NCBI RefSeq assembly: GCF_027925525.1
Contig: NZ_BSDJ01000030.1
Location: 33,257 to 97,256 of the forward strand
Source of the DNA: Paenibacillus tyrphae
Lineage (GTDB): Bacteria; Bacillota; Bacilli; Paenibacillales; NBRC-103111
DNA: 64,000 nt
Reading direction: 5' to 3'
Shown: positions 25,465 through 33,800 of the stretch, one piece after another
Layout: the number at the start of each line of letters is the position of its first letter
Position numbering within the stretch: position 1 is the first letter of the stretch
The notes under the pieces: generated by a model
Told to the model about the DNA's origin: nothing
Seen by the model: the letters and a program-made list of their open reading frames with translations, nothing else
Database searches by the model: none
Program-made: the position numbers and the translations under genes

Positions 25465-25480
25465 TTATCTAATTAGATAA
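25465..25480. promoter_or_regulatory. Perfect palindrome, probable ArsR-type operator
   Basis: TTATCTAATTAGATAA is a perfect 16-bp palindrome located about 50 bp upstream of the ArsR-family gene start, with a further half-site ATCTAATTTA at 25451. ArsR repressors typically bind AT-rich dyads over their own promoters. Confidence 0.65.
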
Positions 25481-25502
25481 TATTCAAATTAGCTTCTGCT
25501 GT

Positions 25503-25562
25503 CAATGAAATCCAATGAATTTACTGTAGCATGGGCGAGTGGTTTATAATAGTGCCAATGAA
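25503..25562. promoter_or_regulatory. CAATGAA direct repeats and -10 box ahead of the MocR-family gene
   Basis: CAATGAA occurs at 25503-25509, 25513-25519 and 25556-25562 on the plus strand, around TATAAT at 25545-25550. MocR/PdxR regulators commonly bind direct repeats in their own promoter region, so these are candidate sites. Confidence 0.5.
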
Positions 25563-25606
25563 GCTGAATTTGAATGGAACTACTTTGGCCAAAAGGGGAG
25601 AGGTCT

Positions 25607-27010
25607 ATGCTATGGATTCCGATTGACCGGTCGCTCGACATGCCGCTGATCGGGCAGGTGTACGGGCAAATCCGCGACCGCATCTTAAAAGGAGAGCTTC
25701 CGTCCGGAGAGAAGCTGCCGTCCACGCGGGAGCTTTCCGGGGAGCTAAAAGTATCGCGCAATGTCGTTCTGGAGGCGTACGACCAACTGCTGGCGGAAGG
25801 CTTTCTGATCTCGCGGAGAGGCTCAGGGACGTTCGTGGCGGAAGGCACCTATCTCGAACAGCGCAGGCGGGTGACGGAAGCGATTGCGCCGAGCGCGTAT
25901 GATAACCTGCTCCGGGAGGAAGGCCTCGTCAATTTCCGCTCGGGCATTCCGGCCTTGGACCGATTTCCACGCAGAATATGGGCGCAGCTGTCTTCGGCCG
26001 TCTGGAACGAAGCGTCGTCTGCGGTGCTGGGGTACGATGCTCCCGAAGGGCGTCCCGAGCTGCGGCATGTGTTGGCACAGTACTTGTTGAAAAGCAGGGG
26101 GGTGTACTGTCACCCGGACCAGCTCGTCATCACTTCCGGCGCTACGCAAGCGCTGTCTCTGGTGTCCAAGCTGTTGCTGTCGCCGGGCGACGAAGTGATC
26201 ATGGAAGATCCGATCACCTGCGATATTCAGGCGATGTTTCAAGCCCAAGGCGCCACCATTCGCTTCGTACCGGTCGATGAGTACGGGATGCAGACGGCTT
26301 TGCTGCCGCAGGCAAGTTCGCCCAAATTCGCATTCGTTACGCCCTCGCATCAATATCCGCTGGGGGGAGCGCTGCCGATTCAGCGGCGCATTCAGTTGAT
26401 TCAATACGCGCGTTCACACGATTGCTACTTGGTCGAGGACGATTACGACAGCGAATTCCGCTACGAAGGGCCGCCCGTCAGCTCCTTACAGGGGCTGGAG
26501 CCGGACCGCGTCCTCTACATCGGCTCGTTCAGCAAAATTTTATCTCCGGCGCTGCGCATGGGCTACCTGATTCTTCCGATGCCTCTCGTCGAATCCTGCC
26601 GCCGGTTGAAGTGGTACGCGGATCTGCACAAGCCTTCGATGGATCAGCTCATTCTTGCGCGTTTTATGGAAGCGGGCTATCTGGAACGGCATATTGGGAA
26701 GATGAAGAAGCTGTACAAAAGCCGCAGAGATTGTTTGATCGAATGTCTGCGGTCTACTTTTCCGGGCCAGGTGAACATCATCGGCGATTCGACCGGGCTG
26801 CATCTCGTCGCGGAGTTTCCCGGACGCCGGTTCGACAAAGAGGCGGTTCGGGAGATCGAGCGGTGGGGAGTGAAGGTGTATCTGGTGGAAGAGCATGCCA
26901 ACGACAAAGAAGCGCACCGCAGCCGGCTTATTTTAGGGTACGGTCATCTTCCCAAGGAGGATATTCAGGAGGGGATTGCCCGGCTTAGCCGGGCTCTGCT
27001 TGGCATGTAG
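25607..27010 (+). CDS. MocR/PdxR-family regulator (GntR helix-turn-helix fused to aminotransferase fold)
   Basis: The 467-residue protein joins an N-terminal GntR winged helix (residues 10-75; LPSTRELSGELKVSRNVVLEAY) to a class I aminotransferase-like domain (about 110-460). The PLP-binding Lys lies in IGSFSKILSPALRMGY and the Asp in YLVEDDYDSEFRYEG. MocR proteins use PLP as cofactor or signal and control genes for vitamin B6, GABA or taurine use. The ATG at 25607 follows AGGGGAGAGG. No divergent target gene is obvious: the neighbour is an ArsR-type regulator. Confidence 0.94.
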   Translation: MLWIPIDRSLDMPLIGQVYGQIRDRILKGELPSGEKLPSTRELSGELKVSRNVVLEAYDQLLAEGFLISRRGSGTFVAEGTYLEQRRRVTEAIAPSAYDNLLREEGLVNFRSGIPALDRFPRRIWAQLSSAVWNEASSAVLGYDAPEGRPELRHVLAQYLLKSRGVYCHPDQLVITSGATQALSLVSKLLLSPGDEVIMEDPITCDIQAMFQAQGATIRFVPVDEYGMQTALLPQASSPKFAFVTPSHQYPLGGALPIQRRIQLIQYARSHDCYLVEDDYDSEFRYEGPPVSSLQGLEPDRVLYIGSFSKILSPALRMGYLILPMPLVESCRRLKWYADLHKPSMDQLILARFMEAGYLERHIGKMKKLYKSRRDCLIECLRSTFPGQVNIIGDSTGLHLVAEFPGRRFDKEAVREIERWGVKVYLVEEHANDKEAHRSRLILGYGHLPKEDIQEGIARLSRALLGM

Positions 27011-27079
27011 CTCCGTGTGCGCAAGTGTACACGGAGGGCGGTATTACTCGAACGAGCGAGGCCGGAATTCCGGCCTCGC
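27011..27079. terminator. Two hairpins after the MocR-family gene
   Basis: CTCCGTGT (27011-27018) pairs with ACACGGAG (27029-27036) immediately after the stop codon. A second, perfect 24-bp palindrome, GCGAGGCCGGAA and its mirror, spans 27056-27079. They separate two convergent genes; neither is followed by a strong T-run, so termination is likely but not certain. Confidence 0.6.
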
Positions 27080-27107
27080 TTCAAGCTTTAATCCATAGGT
27101 CTAGCAT

Positions 27108-28085
27108 TTACCACGGCTTCGCAAAGCCCTGCCGCATTTCGTCGCAGTACTGCTGCAGCTCGGCCTTCAGCCCGTCCAACCACTCAGGGGCCTCCTCCAG
27201 CTCGCTGTTTTCCAGCGAAGCAAGCAGTCTGGCGAAGCTGTACAGTTCGGCGAATCTCCGAAACCGCGGGAAGGCCTGCACTATAGCCTCATCCAACGGT
27301 CTGACGGAGCGGTACCCGCGCACAAAAGCCTGAAGCTGCGCCTCGCCTTCCGGGCTCCCGTCTTCTAATTGATCCGCAAGCGCCGCCGCAATATCCATAG
27401 CGAACCAATGGTACATGGAATCATCGAAGTCGATGACGCTCAACTGCCCGGATTTTTCCTGCCAAAAGACGTTATCCGTCTGAAAATCGTAATGAATCAG
27501 ACCGTAAGCTTCTTCCGCAGCCGGCATCGATTCCAGCCAAGCCTTCACTCTGGCAAGCTCGGCCATCGCTTCGTTCTCGTGAGGATGCCTATGCAGGACG
27601 TTCTCCGCGAACAGGAGCGCTTCCCGCCAGCTGCGTCGCTTTCCGCCCGCCGGTTCGTAAGCCTGGGACAAGGCGTGCAGCGAGGCCAGCGACCGTCCCC
27701 ACGCCTCGCATGGCAGTTCGTCAACCTCATACAATGGCACTCCGTCGGCTTTGCTGAACACGACACCGTAGTACCGCCCTTGGGGCAACTGCACGGATTC
27801 GATAAGCCTGCCGTTTACGGACGGAAGCGGAATGACGCAGGGGAACCCGTGCCGATGCAAGTATTGCATGAATTCCAGCTCCGCTTCGATTTGTTCGAGC
27901 GGGGTTTCCTGCTCGAATGCGAATCTTAGAAAATACGCTTTCCGTTTGTGCTTAACGGCGTACACAAAGGTCGAGCTTGCTCTCCAAAATTTTAATGTCC
28001 CTTGGTCGTGCTCCCAGTGCGCGATCAGCTCCAGAGCGACCGCGTCGGACTCCAGGCCCTGCACCATGTTTCGTAAATTCATCAT
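27108..28085 (-). CDS. Aminoglycoside phosphotransferase/choline kinase-like enzyme
   Basis: The 325-residue protein has a kinase-like fold of the APH family: the catalytic loop YGLIHYDFQTDNVFWQ (HxDxxxxN form) and the DFD-like metal site VIDFDDSMYHWFAMDIA. The N-lobe shows YAVKHKRKAYFLRFA. Such enzymes phosphorylate small molecules, for example homoserine, choline, methylthioribose or antibiotics. The sequence does not show which. The start is one of two adjacent ATGs (28085/28082), behind a GGGGGG stretch. The gene stands alone and converges on the MocR-type regulator. Confidence 0.88.
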   Translation of the reverse strand: MMNLRNMVQGLESDAVALELIAHWEHDQGTLKFWRASSTFVYAVKHKRKAYFLRFAFEQETPLEQIEAELEFMQYLHRHGFPCVIPLPSVNGRLIESVQLPQGRYYGVVFSKADGVPLYEVDELPCEAWGRSLASLHALSQAYEPAGGKRRSWREALLFAENVLHRHPHENEAMAELARVKAWLESMPAAEEAYGLIHYDFQTDNVFWQEKSGQLSVIDFDDSMYHWFAMDIAAALADQLEDGSPEGEAQLQAFVRGYRSVRPLDEAIVQAFPRFRRFAELYSFARLLASLENSELEEAPEWLDGLKAELQQYCDEMRQGFAKPW

Positions 28086-28389
28086 TGTGGATCTGCCCCC
28101 CGCCATACCATGCGGGAGAACAAAGCCCGGTTAAGCGGCGAGTCCTCCCACCGGTATGCTAATTTGAAGTTCACTCTTCAAAATCGCGTCACTCCCTTCC
28201 TGAAGCTAAGGTATGAACCGGCTTATAAGCCATGGATAGATTACCATAAACCGGTAACCGGGTGGTGTGGCTTTTTGACTATAACCAAATTCGCCGCAAA
28301 ACCGCTGGGGAAGGCTGGTGTACGAACCATTTTGCAGGCCGCACACATACAATGGCTTTTATAAATGAAGAGGAAGAGGAGAGGATGGC
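28086..28389. other. Intergenic DNA without recognisable gene
   Basis: This stretch of about 300 bp lies between the kinase-like gene and a truncated hydroxylase gene. The open frames here are short, lack ribosome sites and do not look like protein. A GAGGAAGAGGAGAGG ribosome site at its right end belongs to the next entry. Confidence 0.5.
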
Positions 28390-28551
28390 ATGAGTGATTT
28401 CATCGACCAGTTCCATCGGCATTACTATGATAGCCTCGTATGGCAGAATACGAGATGGCTCGGGGTGCAGATCCTGAAAATGCCGCTCGATTTGATGATC
28501 TATCAGGAAATTACCTTCAACCCGAGAGGCGATTTGCGCAAAATAAAATGA
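28390..28551 (+). pseudogene. Truncated cephalosporin-hydroxylase-like (CmcI family) gene, N-terminal 53 residues
   Basis: Behind a GAGGAGAGG ribosome site, an ATG opens 53 codons reading SDFIDQFHRHYYDSLVWQN and QILKMPLDLMIYQEI before the frame ends in a short unrelated tail. This is the characteristic start of CmcI/cephalosporin-hydroxylase-family methyltransferase-like proteins, normally over 200 residues, in which the segment QE(I/T)... leads into the cofactor-binding motif. That motif is absent. The gene therefore lost about three quarters of its length by deletion. Confidence 0.7.
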
Positions 28552-28581
28552 GGCGCTGTCCCCATTGAGGGGGCAATTGTT

Positions 28582-28998
28582 CTACAGGAGGATCGGCTTA
28601 TAGGCCAGCGCCTTGTCCACAATCTCCTCGGCTGACAAGTCTTCGTCGCTCCAAAAAATATAATTGCTGATGCCCGGGTCCGCGACCGAGCTCGTAATCA
28701 TATCCAGCCAAATGTCCATTTCCCACTCTTCTCCCGAGCACTGCATCACTTGTTCTACAAGCTCGATCAGCTCTTCTCTGCTCAAGTCGCCTGGCAGGAC
28801 GGATCGGTGATGGAACAGTCTTTTGGCGACAAACTCGGCGCCTTCGTCGGTATATAGCAGCAGTTCTTCGACATCCGGATAAGTGACATTGGCCTTGAGC
28901 AGCTTCAGCTTTTCTTCGTACGGCTTCCCGGCATCATGGGCGTTCTGTATTTCCTGCACCAATTCGAAAATTTTCTCGTAAGACAACGTTTGCTCCAT
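28582..28998 (-). CDS. Hypothetical acidic protein
   Basis: The 138-residue protein is strongly acidic and mostly helical by composition (IFELVQEIQNAHDAGKPYEE..., ELIELVEQVMQCSGEEWEMD). No family was recognised. The ATG at 28998 has TTAGGA upstream; a GTG nine bases earlier is less likely. It sits between a DUF3267 protein and a broken hydroxylase at the start of the accessory region rich in immunity-like genes, and its small acidic character fits that group, but this is only context. Confidence 0.75.
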   Translation of the reverse strand: MEQTLSYEKIFELVQEIQNAHDAGKPYEEKLKLLKANVTYPDVEELLLYTDEGAEFVAKRLFHHRSVLPGDLSREELIELVEQVMQCSGEEWEMDIWLDMITSSVADPGISNYIFWSDEDLSAEEIVDKALAYKPILL

Positions 28999-29020
28999 CC
29001 CGTTCACGTCCTAAGCGATT

Positions 29021-29656
29021 TTAGATATGAGAAGATTTTTGCCTTGCAGTCGATTTCCAATACGTCTTCGTTCCGTTGCATACAACGACCGCTTTGGAAG
29101 GGACTTGAATCCAGATCAGAATCCAATTCAAGATGTCCAAAGAAGACGACAACGCATTTAAGACGATCAAAAAGAGGATGAAAGGGGATAACGCCCCCAA
29201 TAGGCCCAGCAGGGCCGGAAGTATGATGGATATGACAATAAAGGGCAATAGCGTAATGACGATATATCTCGTTTTGGATACTTGTTCTTCCGTATACACA
29301 TATCCCCCGAACAAGGTAATGCCGACATAGGTGCTCTTCGATGCGATAAAGTTCGGAATCAGGATTAAGTGCAGCAGCTCATGAACCAAGAGCAGCGATA
29401 CAACTCCCAATATACTCTTCAAGTCGATCGTGATCAATATCGATTCTGGCAAATAATTACGGAGAGGGACGGCCGAAAACATACTTGCGATCCCAAGGGT
29501 CACGATGAGATTGATGATCATGAATGGAACGGACAGGACTAGAGCGCGTATGGGAGATTTGGGCTCCTTCAGCAAGGCCCAGCCGTTGCGGATGAACTCC
29601 GCATGCTTTTGTTTGTCGGTTTTCGGAAATCGGTTCCGTATTTTCATCGATTTCAC
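29021..29656 (-). CDS. DUF3267-type membrane metallopeptidase-like protein
   Basis: The 211-residue protein has four to five membrane helices and a zinc-peptidase-like motif HELLHLILIP (HExxH) at about residue 93, the feature of the DUF3267 family. The substrate is unknown. The start may be GTG at 29656 or ATG at 29647; neither has a strong ribosome site, and the stop of the preceding gene is only a few bases upstream, so translational coupling is likely. Confidence 0.82.
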   Translation of the reverse strand: MKSMKIRNRFPKTDKQKHAEFIRNGWALLKEPKSPIRALVLSVPFMIINLIVTLGIASMFSAVPLRNYLPESILITIDLKSILGVVSLLLVHELLHLILIPNFIASKSTYVGITLFGGYVYTEEQVSKTRYIVITLLPFIVISIILPALLGLLGALSPFILFLIVLNALSSSLDILNWILIWIQVPSKAVVVCNGTKTYWKSTARQKSSHI

Positions 29657-29661
29657 TCATT

Positions 29662-30048
29662 TCACTCGCTCAACGAATTTAAAATATGAAGCAGATTTTG
29701 ACGCAAATCTTCCATTTCTTCATTCACGTATTCGTAGTGTCCGTTGATGCCCCGATGAATGATGGTGTTCATCGTCGGATGATGATCCCGGTCTGTCGCT
29801 TGGATCAGATCATGGGCGAAAGCGGCGGCTTGATGCTCGCTGTATTGAAATGCGCGCATCAGCATCGCGATCGTCAGCGCATGCGTCTGCGGTTGATCCA
29901 GGTCATCCCGGACCGCAACCGCCATCACGGCGCCGAAGCTGAAAGCGGCGATCAGCTGCCGTTCGAGCTCGGTCGTTTCGGTAAAAGGAATCTCGATCAG
30001 ATCAAACAACCTGTCCGCGAATTCCGTAATTTCAGTGAGTTGTTCCAT
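29662..30048 (-). CDS. Imm48-like immunity family protein
   Basis: The 128-residue helical protein resembles the Imm48 group of predicted polymorphic-toxin immunity proteins: QTHALTIAMLMRAFQYSEHQ, FAHDLIQATDRDHHPTMN and IIHRGINGHYEYVNEE. The ATG at 30048 is preceded by AGGAAAGGATG; the upstream frame is not protein-like. No toxin gene lies beside it. The family name is recalled from residue patterns, not searched. Confidence 0.65.
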   Translation of the reverse strand: MEQLTEITEFADRLFDLIEIPFTETTELERQLIAAFSFGAVMAVAVRDDLDQPQTHALTIAMLMRAFQYSEHQAAAFAHDLIQATDRDHHPTMNTIIHRGINGHYEYVNEEMEDLRQNLLHILNSLSE

Positions 30049-30205
30049 GGGGTGACATCCTTTCCTGCCGGCAAATTTATCAGAGTGGGTCGGCGATAGC
30101 GTTCCATCCTCTGGTATATACGTAATAAGACGGGAAAAGGAAGCAAAAACGGCATGAAGATTCACCGGACTTTGTACGGGAGTGGTTCCCGAGCTCCGTA
30201 GAAAC

Positions 30206-30850
30206 TTACTCCTCCGTGCCCTCCGTTACCGACTCCTGGCTGCACAAAACCGTCATCATTTCCTTGAACGAACCGAAGATCGGTCTGACGTAAGGCACGA
30301 GATGATCCCTGTTCCTCGACACCTCTTCGCCTAACTCGTGCAAATGATCGTGCAAGAACCATACAACGGGACAGTCTCCGTCTTCTTGTCGCCGCATCGT
30401 ATCGAAACATACCGGACCTTGGCTGTCTTCGCACTCGGCAAAAGGCACATAGCCTGCCGACAGCAGCGGTTCCCAGGCACTTATTAAAAATTCCAAGGAC
30501 TGAAGTTTTTCTTCCGAGGACAGCGAAGGCATCTCTATAAATTGACAATCGCCTATGTATTCTCCGTCTACTTCCACATTATCGAATTGCAGAGACACGT
30601 AATGATAGCTCATCAAGAACGCTTTAAAAAACGGCGGAAATTCGATCGCATATTCGCTCTCCACCGCCCGGATCTCGTCTTCGTTTACGGTCGAATCGAG
30701 GAGCTTCCATTTTACCCAGCCTTCCTCGTCGACTTCTCCGTCCCGCATCTCCTGTGGCACTTTTTCTTGCACATGCATAAAGGCGATATCAACGGCTCTG
30801 GAGAAATATGGCTCCAACTGCTCTTTGATCCAAGAAACTTTTTCTATCAT
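30206..30850 (-). CDS. SMI1/KNR4 (SUKH-1) family protein
   Basis: The 214-residue protein shows the SUKH pattern: STVNEDEIRAVESEYAIEFPPFFKAFL early, a central acidic strand region, and FAECEDSQGPVCFDTMRR with WFLHDHL later. SUKH proteins usually act as immunity proteins against toxins of contact-dependent systems, by binding them. No partner toxin is nearby. It is single, transcribed on the minus strand. Confidence 0.85.
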   Translation of the reverse strand: MIEKVSWIKEQLEPYFSRAVDIAFMHVQEKVPQEMRDGEVDEEGWVKWKLLDSTVNEDEIRAVESEYAIEFPPFFKAFLMSYHYVSLQFDNVEVDGEYIGDCQFIEMPSLSSEEKLQSLEFLISAWEPLLSAGYVPFAECEDSQGPVCFDTMRRQEDGDCPVVWFLHDHLHELGEEVSRNRDHLVPYVRPIFGSFKEMMTVLCSQESVTEGTEE

Positions 30851-31003
30851 CGTTTATTTGAGCTCCTTTTCCAGTTTTCATTTCGGGAATCTCGCATTAT
30901 ACCAGTTTACGAAAATTGGCGAAGCTTCTGCCGGACCAGCCCGCACTTTTGTTCGTAGAAGCACATAGAATATACCATGTCCAACAAGAAAGGATGGTGT
31001 GCT

Positions 31004-31258
31004 ATGTCAGCTACTCACGAACATTACCATACCTGTAAGAAATATATTAACAAACGAGTACGAATCGTGACAATCAGCGGAGCCTCGTACGAAGGGCGGA
31101 TCGTCAAAGTAGACCATAACCGCGTTTACCTGCAAACGGGCTCTAACAACCGCAATAAGGCTACCGTTTCGTTTTTTCCGTTCATCCTTCCGCTCGTCTT
31201 GTTTGACCTGTTGGCCATCGTACTCCTCGACCGACCTTTTCGGAGACCTTTTTGCTAG
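31004..31258 (+). CDS. Small conserved protein with Sm-like start and hydrophobic C-terminus
   Basis: The 84-residue protein starts SATHEHYHTCKKYINKRV and contains VRIVTISGASYEGRIVKVDH, which resembles an LSm-type strand pattern, followed by a hydrophobic stretch (FFPFILPLVLFDLLAIVLL). The ATG at 31004 follows AAAGGATGGTG. Similar small proteins occur in Bacillus and Paenibacillus without known function. Membrane attachment through the C-terminus is likely. Confidence 0.75.
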   Translation: MSATHEHYHTCKKYINKRVRIVTISGASYEGRIVKVDHNRVYLQTGSNNRNKATVSFFPFILPLVLFDLLAIVLLDRPFRRPFC

Positions 31259-31395
31259 TCGATTCGATCCCCCGTCCCGGGGGATTTTGGCTTGTACGCG
31301 GCCCGGTTCCGGCAAAGTGTGATTTAGATCATATCTTTGGCCCCGTATAGACGTTACCATAAAAGTGTAAACGATCTGCGGGGAGGTTTCCAATC

Positions 31396-31824
31396 ATGCC
31401 ATTCCAAAAAGTGCTAGTTGCTTTTGACGGTTCCGAGCTGTCCGTGAAAGCTCTTCAAAAAGCGGTAGCTATTACTCAGGAAGATTCGGCGGAATTAATC
31501 GTCATCCATGTATATCAATCTCCGGTTCTTGCTTATGGTTCCGCCTTCGTCACCGTTCCGGCCACCCTCGATCAGGACTACGAAGAGTATGCCCGGTCCG
31601 TGCTGAAAGAAGCGGAAGGGTTGACTACCGGCGTGTCCCGGGTAAAGCACGTGCTGCAGCAAGGCCAGCCGGCCGTTACGATTCTGGAGTATGCGGAAGA
31701 AAACGGCGTCGACCTTATTATTATGGGAAGCCGGGGACTAAGCGGTCTTCGCGAGTTTGTTCTTGGCAGCGTCAGCCACAATGTCGTTCAGCATTCGAAA
31801 GTTCCGGTGCTCGTAATTAAGTAA
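31396..31824 (+). CDS. Universal stress protein (UspA family)
   Basis: The 142-residue protein has the Usp fold signature: KVLVAFDGSELSVKALQKA at the start and the ATP-binding G-2x-G-9x-G(S/T) motif near the end (IIMGSRGLSGLREFVLGSVSHNV). Usp proteins of this class bind ATP and work in stress survival. A GGGGAGG ribosome site precedes the ATG. It stands alone and is closed by a terminator. Confidence 0.95.
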   Translation: MPFQKVLVAFDGSELSVKALQKAVAITQEDSAELIVIHVYQSPVLAYGSAFVTVPATLDQDYEEYARSVLKEAEGLTTGVSRVKHVLQQGQPAVTILEYAEENGVDLIIMGSRGLSGLREFVLGSVSHNVVQHSKVPVLVIK

Positions 31825-31840
31825 CGGCAGCGGGTAAGCA

Positions 31841-31866
31841 AAGCACCTTAACGGGTGCTTTTTTCA
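31841..31866 (+). terminator. Rho-independent terminator of the Usp gene
   Basis: AAGCACC (31841-31847) pairs with GGTGCTT (31854-31860), followed by TTTTTTC. Confidence 0.9.
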
Positions 31867-31953
31867 TTTCCCACGGCGGCTCGCTTCGAGTACAATATGA
31901 TATAATTTGGGAGTCGATCCCTGCGGAGGAGATTATAAAGCGAAAGGTGAACT

Positions 31954-32742
31954 ATGCCCGTATTTGTACATTTAACGCCGGAGCATTCGATCGCGAATAT
32001 CGTTCGAAACGGCATCAAGCCGAGCGAAGTGCATGTGGACGGAGTCGGAGACGGCGTCTTCTGCATGCCGTTGATTCACGATTTTTACGCGTCGCATCAA
32101 TGGCTCCGGGAGCTGAGACGGTTTAACAAAAAGAATATGACCGCCGTTTATTTTAAACTGAGTGACGAGGAGGCCGTCTTTTTCGGCGATTATTACCAGA
32201 AACACCGACGGGGAAACGCCGGGCAGGCCGTGAAGGCTTTTTTGGAGCGGGAAGACCGGATGGGCTATCAGGTGATCGTGCCGAGAAAAATCCTCAAGAA
32301 CGAAATCTTGCGAACCAAAAAGCTGTCCCAGACGATCGGCTGGCGCTTTTATCCGAAGGTGAAAGGAACCAAGAGGTGCCTTTGTCCCGGGTGCCTGCGC
32401 GGCGGTGAAGTGAACGACAACAAGCAGATTTTGAGAAAGTACGAGGAGCTGCTGTCCCAACTAAGACAAGCTGAGGAAAAAGAGATCCCGTCGATACTGA
32501 GGTCCATCTGGAGGCTGAAGATCGATCACGACCGCCGTATCAAGGACTTTCGGCCGTTGTTGTTTTTGAAGGATTCGTCCAATCCGGACATTCTGGTCGA
32601 GTTCGTTGCAGTGATCTCCAAGTTTCGGGGGCCCGAAATCGATGGAATTTTGCAGGGGCTGATGGAGCATCCTAACCCTCATGTAAAGGCTGCGAGCGCG
32701 GAGGAATGGCTGCGATTCAAAGGAAGGGGAGATGAGGAATGA
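31954..32742 (+). CDS. ART-like N-terminal domain fused to HEAT-like C-terminus
   Basis: The 262-residue protein starts VFVHLTPEHSIANIVRNGIK and continues through GVFCMPLIHDFY to MTAVYFKLSDEEAVFFGDYY. This order (H-x-T, NGI, V(F/Y)..., strand) resembles ADP-ribosyltransferase-like folds such as DarT or KptA, but no decisive Glu could be assigned. A Cys pair RCLCPGC lies near residue 148, and the C-terminal third resembles a HEAT repeat pair (SSNPDILVEFVAVISKF, HPNPHVKAASAEEWL). It overlaps the next gene by four bases, forming a three-gene operon. Function is unknown; the ART-like reading is tentative. Confidence 0.75.
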   Translation: MPVFVHLTPEHSIANIVRNGIKPSEVHVDGVGDGVFCMPLIHDFYASHQWLRELRRFNKKNMTAVYFKLSDEEAVFFGDYYQKHRRGNAGQAVKAFLEREDRMGYQVIVPRKILKNEILRTKKLSQTIGWRFYPKVKGTKRCLCPGCLRGGEVNDNKQILRKYEELLSQLRQAEEKEIPSILRSIWRLKIDHDRRIKDFRPLLFLKDSSNPDILVEFVAVISKFRGPEIDGILQGLMEHPNPHVKAASAEEWLRFKGRGDEE

Positions 32743-32975
32743 GTTTTACCGCCAATGAGGTTGCGGAATGGATGCTGAATGAGGTGAAGTCTGCGGGCAT
32801 TCTTTATCAAAGCGATGCCGTGCGACATATCTCCGCTCATTTTGGCGAAGCGTTTATTTATGTCAACGAGAACGGGAACGCGTCCATCGATAAGGAAGTG
32901 AAGAAGGCGTTCAAGAAGCTGCACAAGGGAAGGGTAGCCTGGGACCGGGACGCTTTCTTCTGGGGCTGGACGTAG
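32739..32975 (+). CDS. DUF6953-like small protein
   Basis: The 78-residue protein (ANEVAEWMLNEVKSAGILYQ, AFIYVNENGNASIDKEVKKA) matches a widespread small Firmicute family that I associate with DUF6953; its function is unknown. The ATGA overlap with the preceding gene shows coupling, and the next gene follows 9 nt later. It is probably made together with the ART/HEAT-like protein. Confidence 0.8.
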   Translation: MSFTANEVAEWMLNEVKSAGILYQSDAVRHISAHFGEAFIYVNENGNASIDKEVKKAFKKLHKGRVAWDRDAFFWGWT

Positions 32976-32984
32976 GAGGAGCGC

Positions 32985-33437
32985 ATGCTATTGCCTCACA
33001 GGTTCAAGAAAGACGGAGAGATCGAGAAGAAGCTTATCACGTATTTAACCGAACAGGAAAGCTACTACCTAGTATCGGACGGCGTGGCGCTGTCTGCAGA
33101 TCAGCCGAGGCGCTTCACCCACGACGAATCCGTGAAGATCTACAAACGGTTTGCAGAAGCGGACATGGCCTGGATGGGTGTCAGGCACCGGGAGCCAATG
33201 ATGTACCATTTTGCGGTACGGATCGATCCCCGGGAAAACAAGGCGTACTTAATGGAATATCTCGATATTTTCAACGAAGAAAAGAACCTTCACTTGAAGC
33301 ATATGGTCGAAATTTTAAGTTGGGAAGAAGGCATATGGAGCTTACACGTTCCGTTACAGCTTACCGAGACGGAGGATGATTATATTTCCGTCGAACATGA
33401 CCGGCAGGACCATACGATCTTGGTAAAAAAGGCATAA
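32985..33437 (+). CDS. Hypothetical protein, third gene of the ART/HEAT operon
   Basis: The 150-residue protein is rich in charged and aromatic residues (HREPMMYHFAVRIDPRENKA, KHMVEILSWEEGIWSLHV) and looks like a small alpha/beta domain. No family was recognised. A TAGGAGGAG ribosome site overlaps the end of the preceding gene. It is the last gene of the operon, followed by a terminator. Confidence 0.78.
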   Translation: MLLPHRFKKDGEIEKKLITYLTEQESYYLVSDGVALSADQPRRFTHDESVKIYKRFAEADMAWMGVRHREPMMYHFAVRIDPRENKAYLMEYLDIFNEEKNLHLKHMVEILSWEEGIWSLHVPLQLTETEDDYISVEHDRQDHTILVKKA

Positions 33438-33447
33438 GCTCCGGAAG

Positions 33448-33487
33448 GAGGGCAGCTCCCGCCAGGAGAAGCAGCCCTCTTTTTTCT
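33448..33487. terminator. Terminator between convergent operons
   Basis: GAGGGC (33448-33453) pairs with GCCCTC (33474-33479), and inner CTCC pairs with GGAG. TTTTTTC follows on the plus strand. It ends the ART/HEAT operon and may also stop the facing SMR operon. Confidence 0.88.
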
Positions 33488-33800
33488 ATGAAATCAGTTT
33501 AAGTCCGATGGCGGACGCGAGGATCAGGCCGATGAACAAGATCCGCCTCCATTCCTTCGGCTCGCCGAAGGCGAACATCCCGAGCAGCGTGCTTCCTGCG
33601 GTTCCGATGCCGGTCCATATCGCGTAGGCGGTGCCCATCGGGATGTGATTCATCGCGAGCGACAATAACGAGAAGCTTGTTCCGAGCGTGACGATGAGGA
33701 GCAAGTACGAGGTCCAATGGCGTTTCTCCGTCACGCGTTTGAGGGCAACAACGCCGATAACCTCGCACAGTCCGGCGGCCAGCAGAGCAGCCCATGCCAT
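33486..33800 (-). CDS. Small multidrug resistance (SMR) family exporter subunit
   Basis: The 104-residue protein has four membrane helices with the conserved Glu in LLAAGLCEVIGVVALK and the IPMGTAYAIWTGIGTAG motif of helix 3. It overlaps the upstream SMR gene by a few bases and is co-translated with it, so the two probably form a heterodimeric exporter as in YkkCD/GdnCD-type pairs. Substrates may be quaternary ammonium compounds or guanidinium. No guanidine riboswitch is visible upstream. Confidence 0.92.
   Translation of the reverse strand: MAWAALLAAGLCEVIGVVALKRVTEKRHWTSYLLLIVTLGTSFSLLSLAMNHIPMGTAYAIWTGIGTAGSTLLGMFAFGEPKEWRRILFIGLILASAIGLKLIS

Noticed and set aside
28110..28364. 84-codon plus-strand frame before the truncated hydroxylase gene
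   Set aside because: No ribosome site at the start and no recognisable protein pattern.
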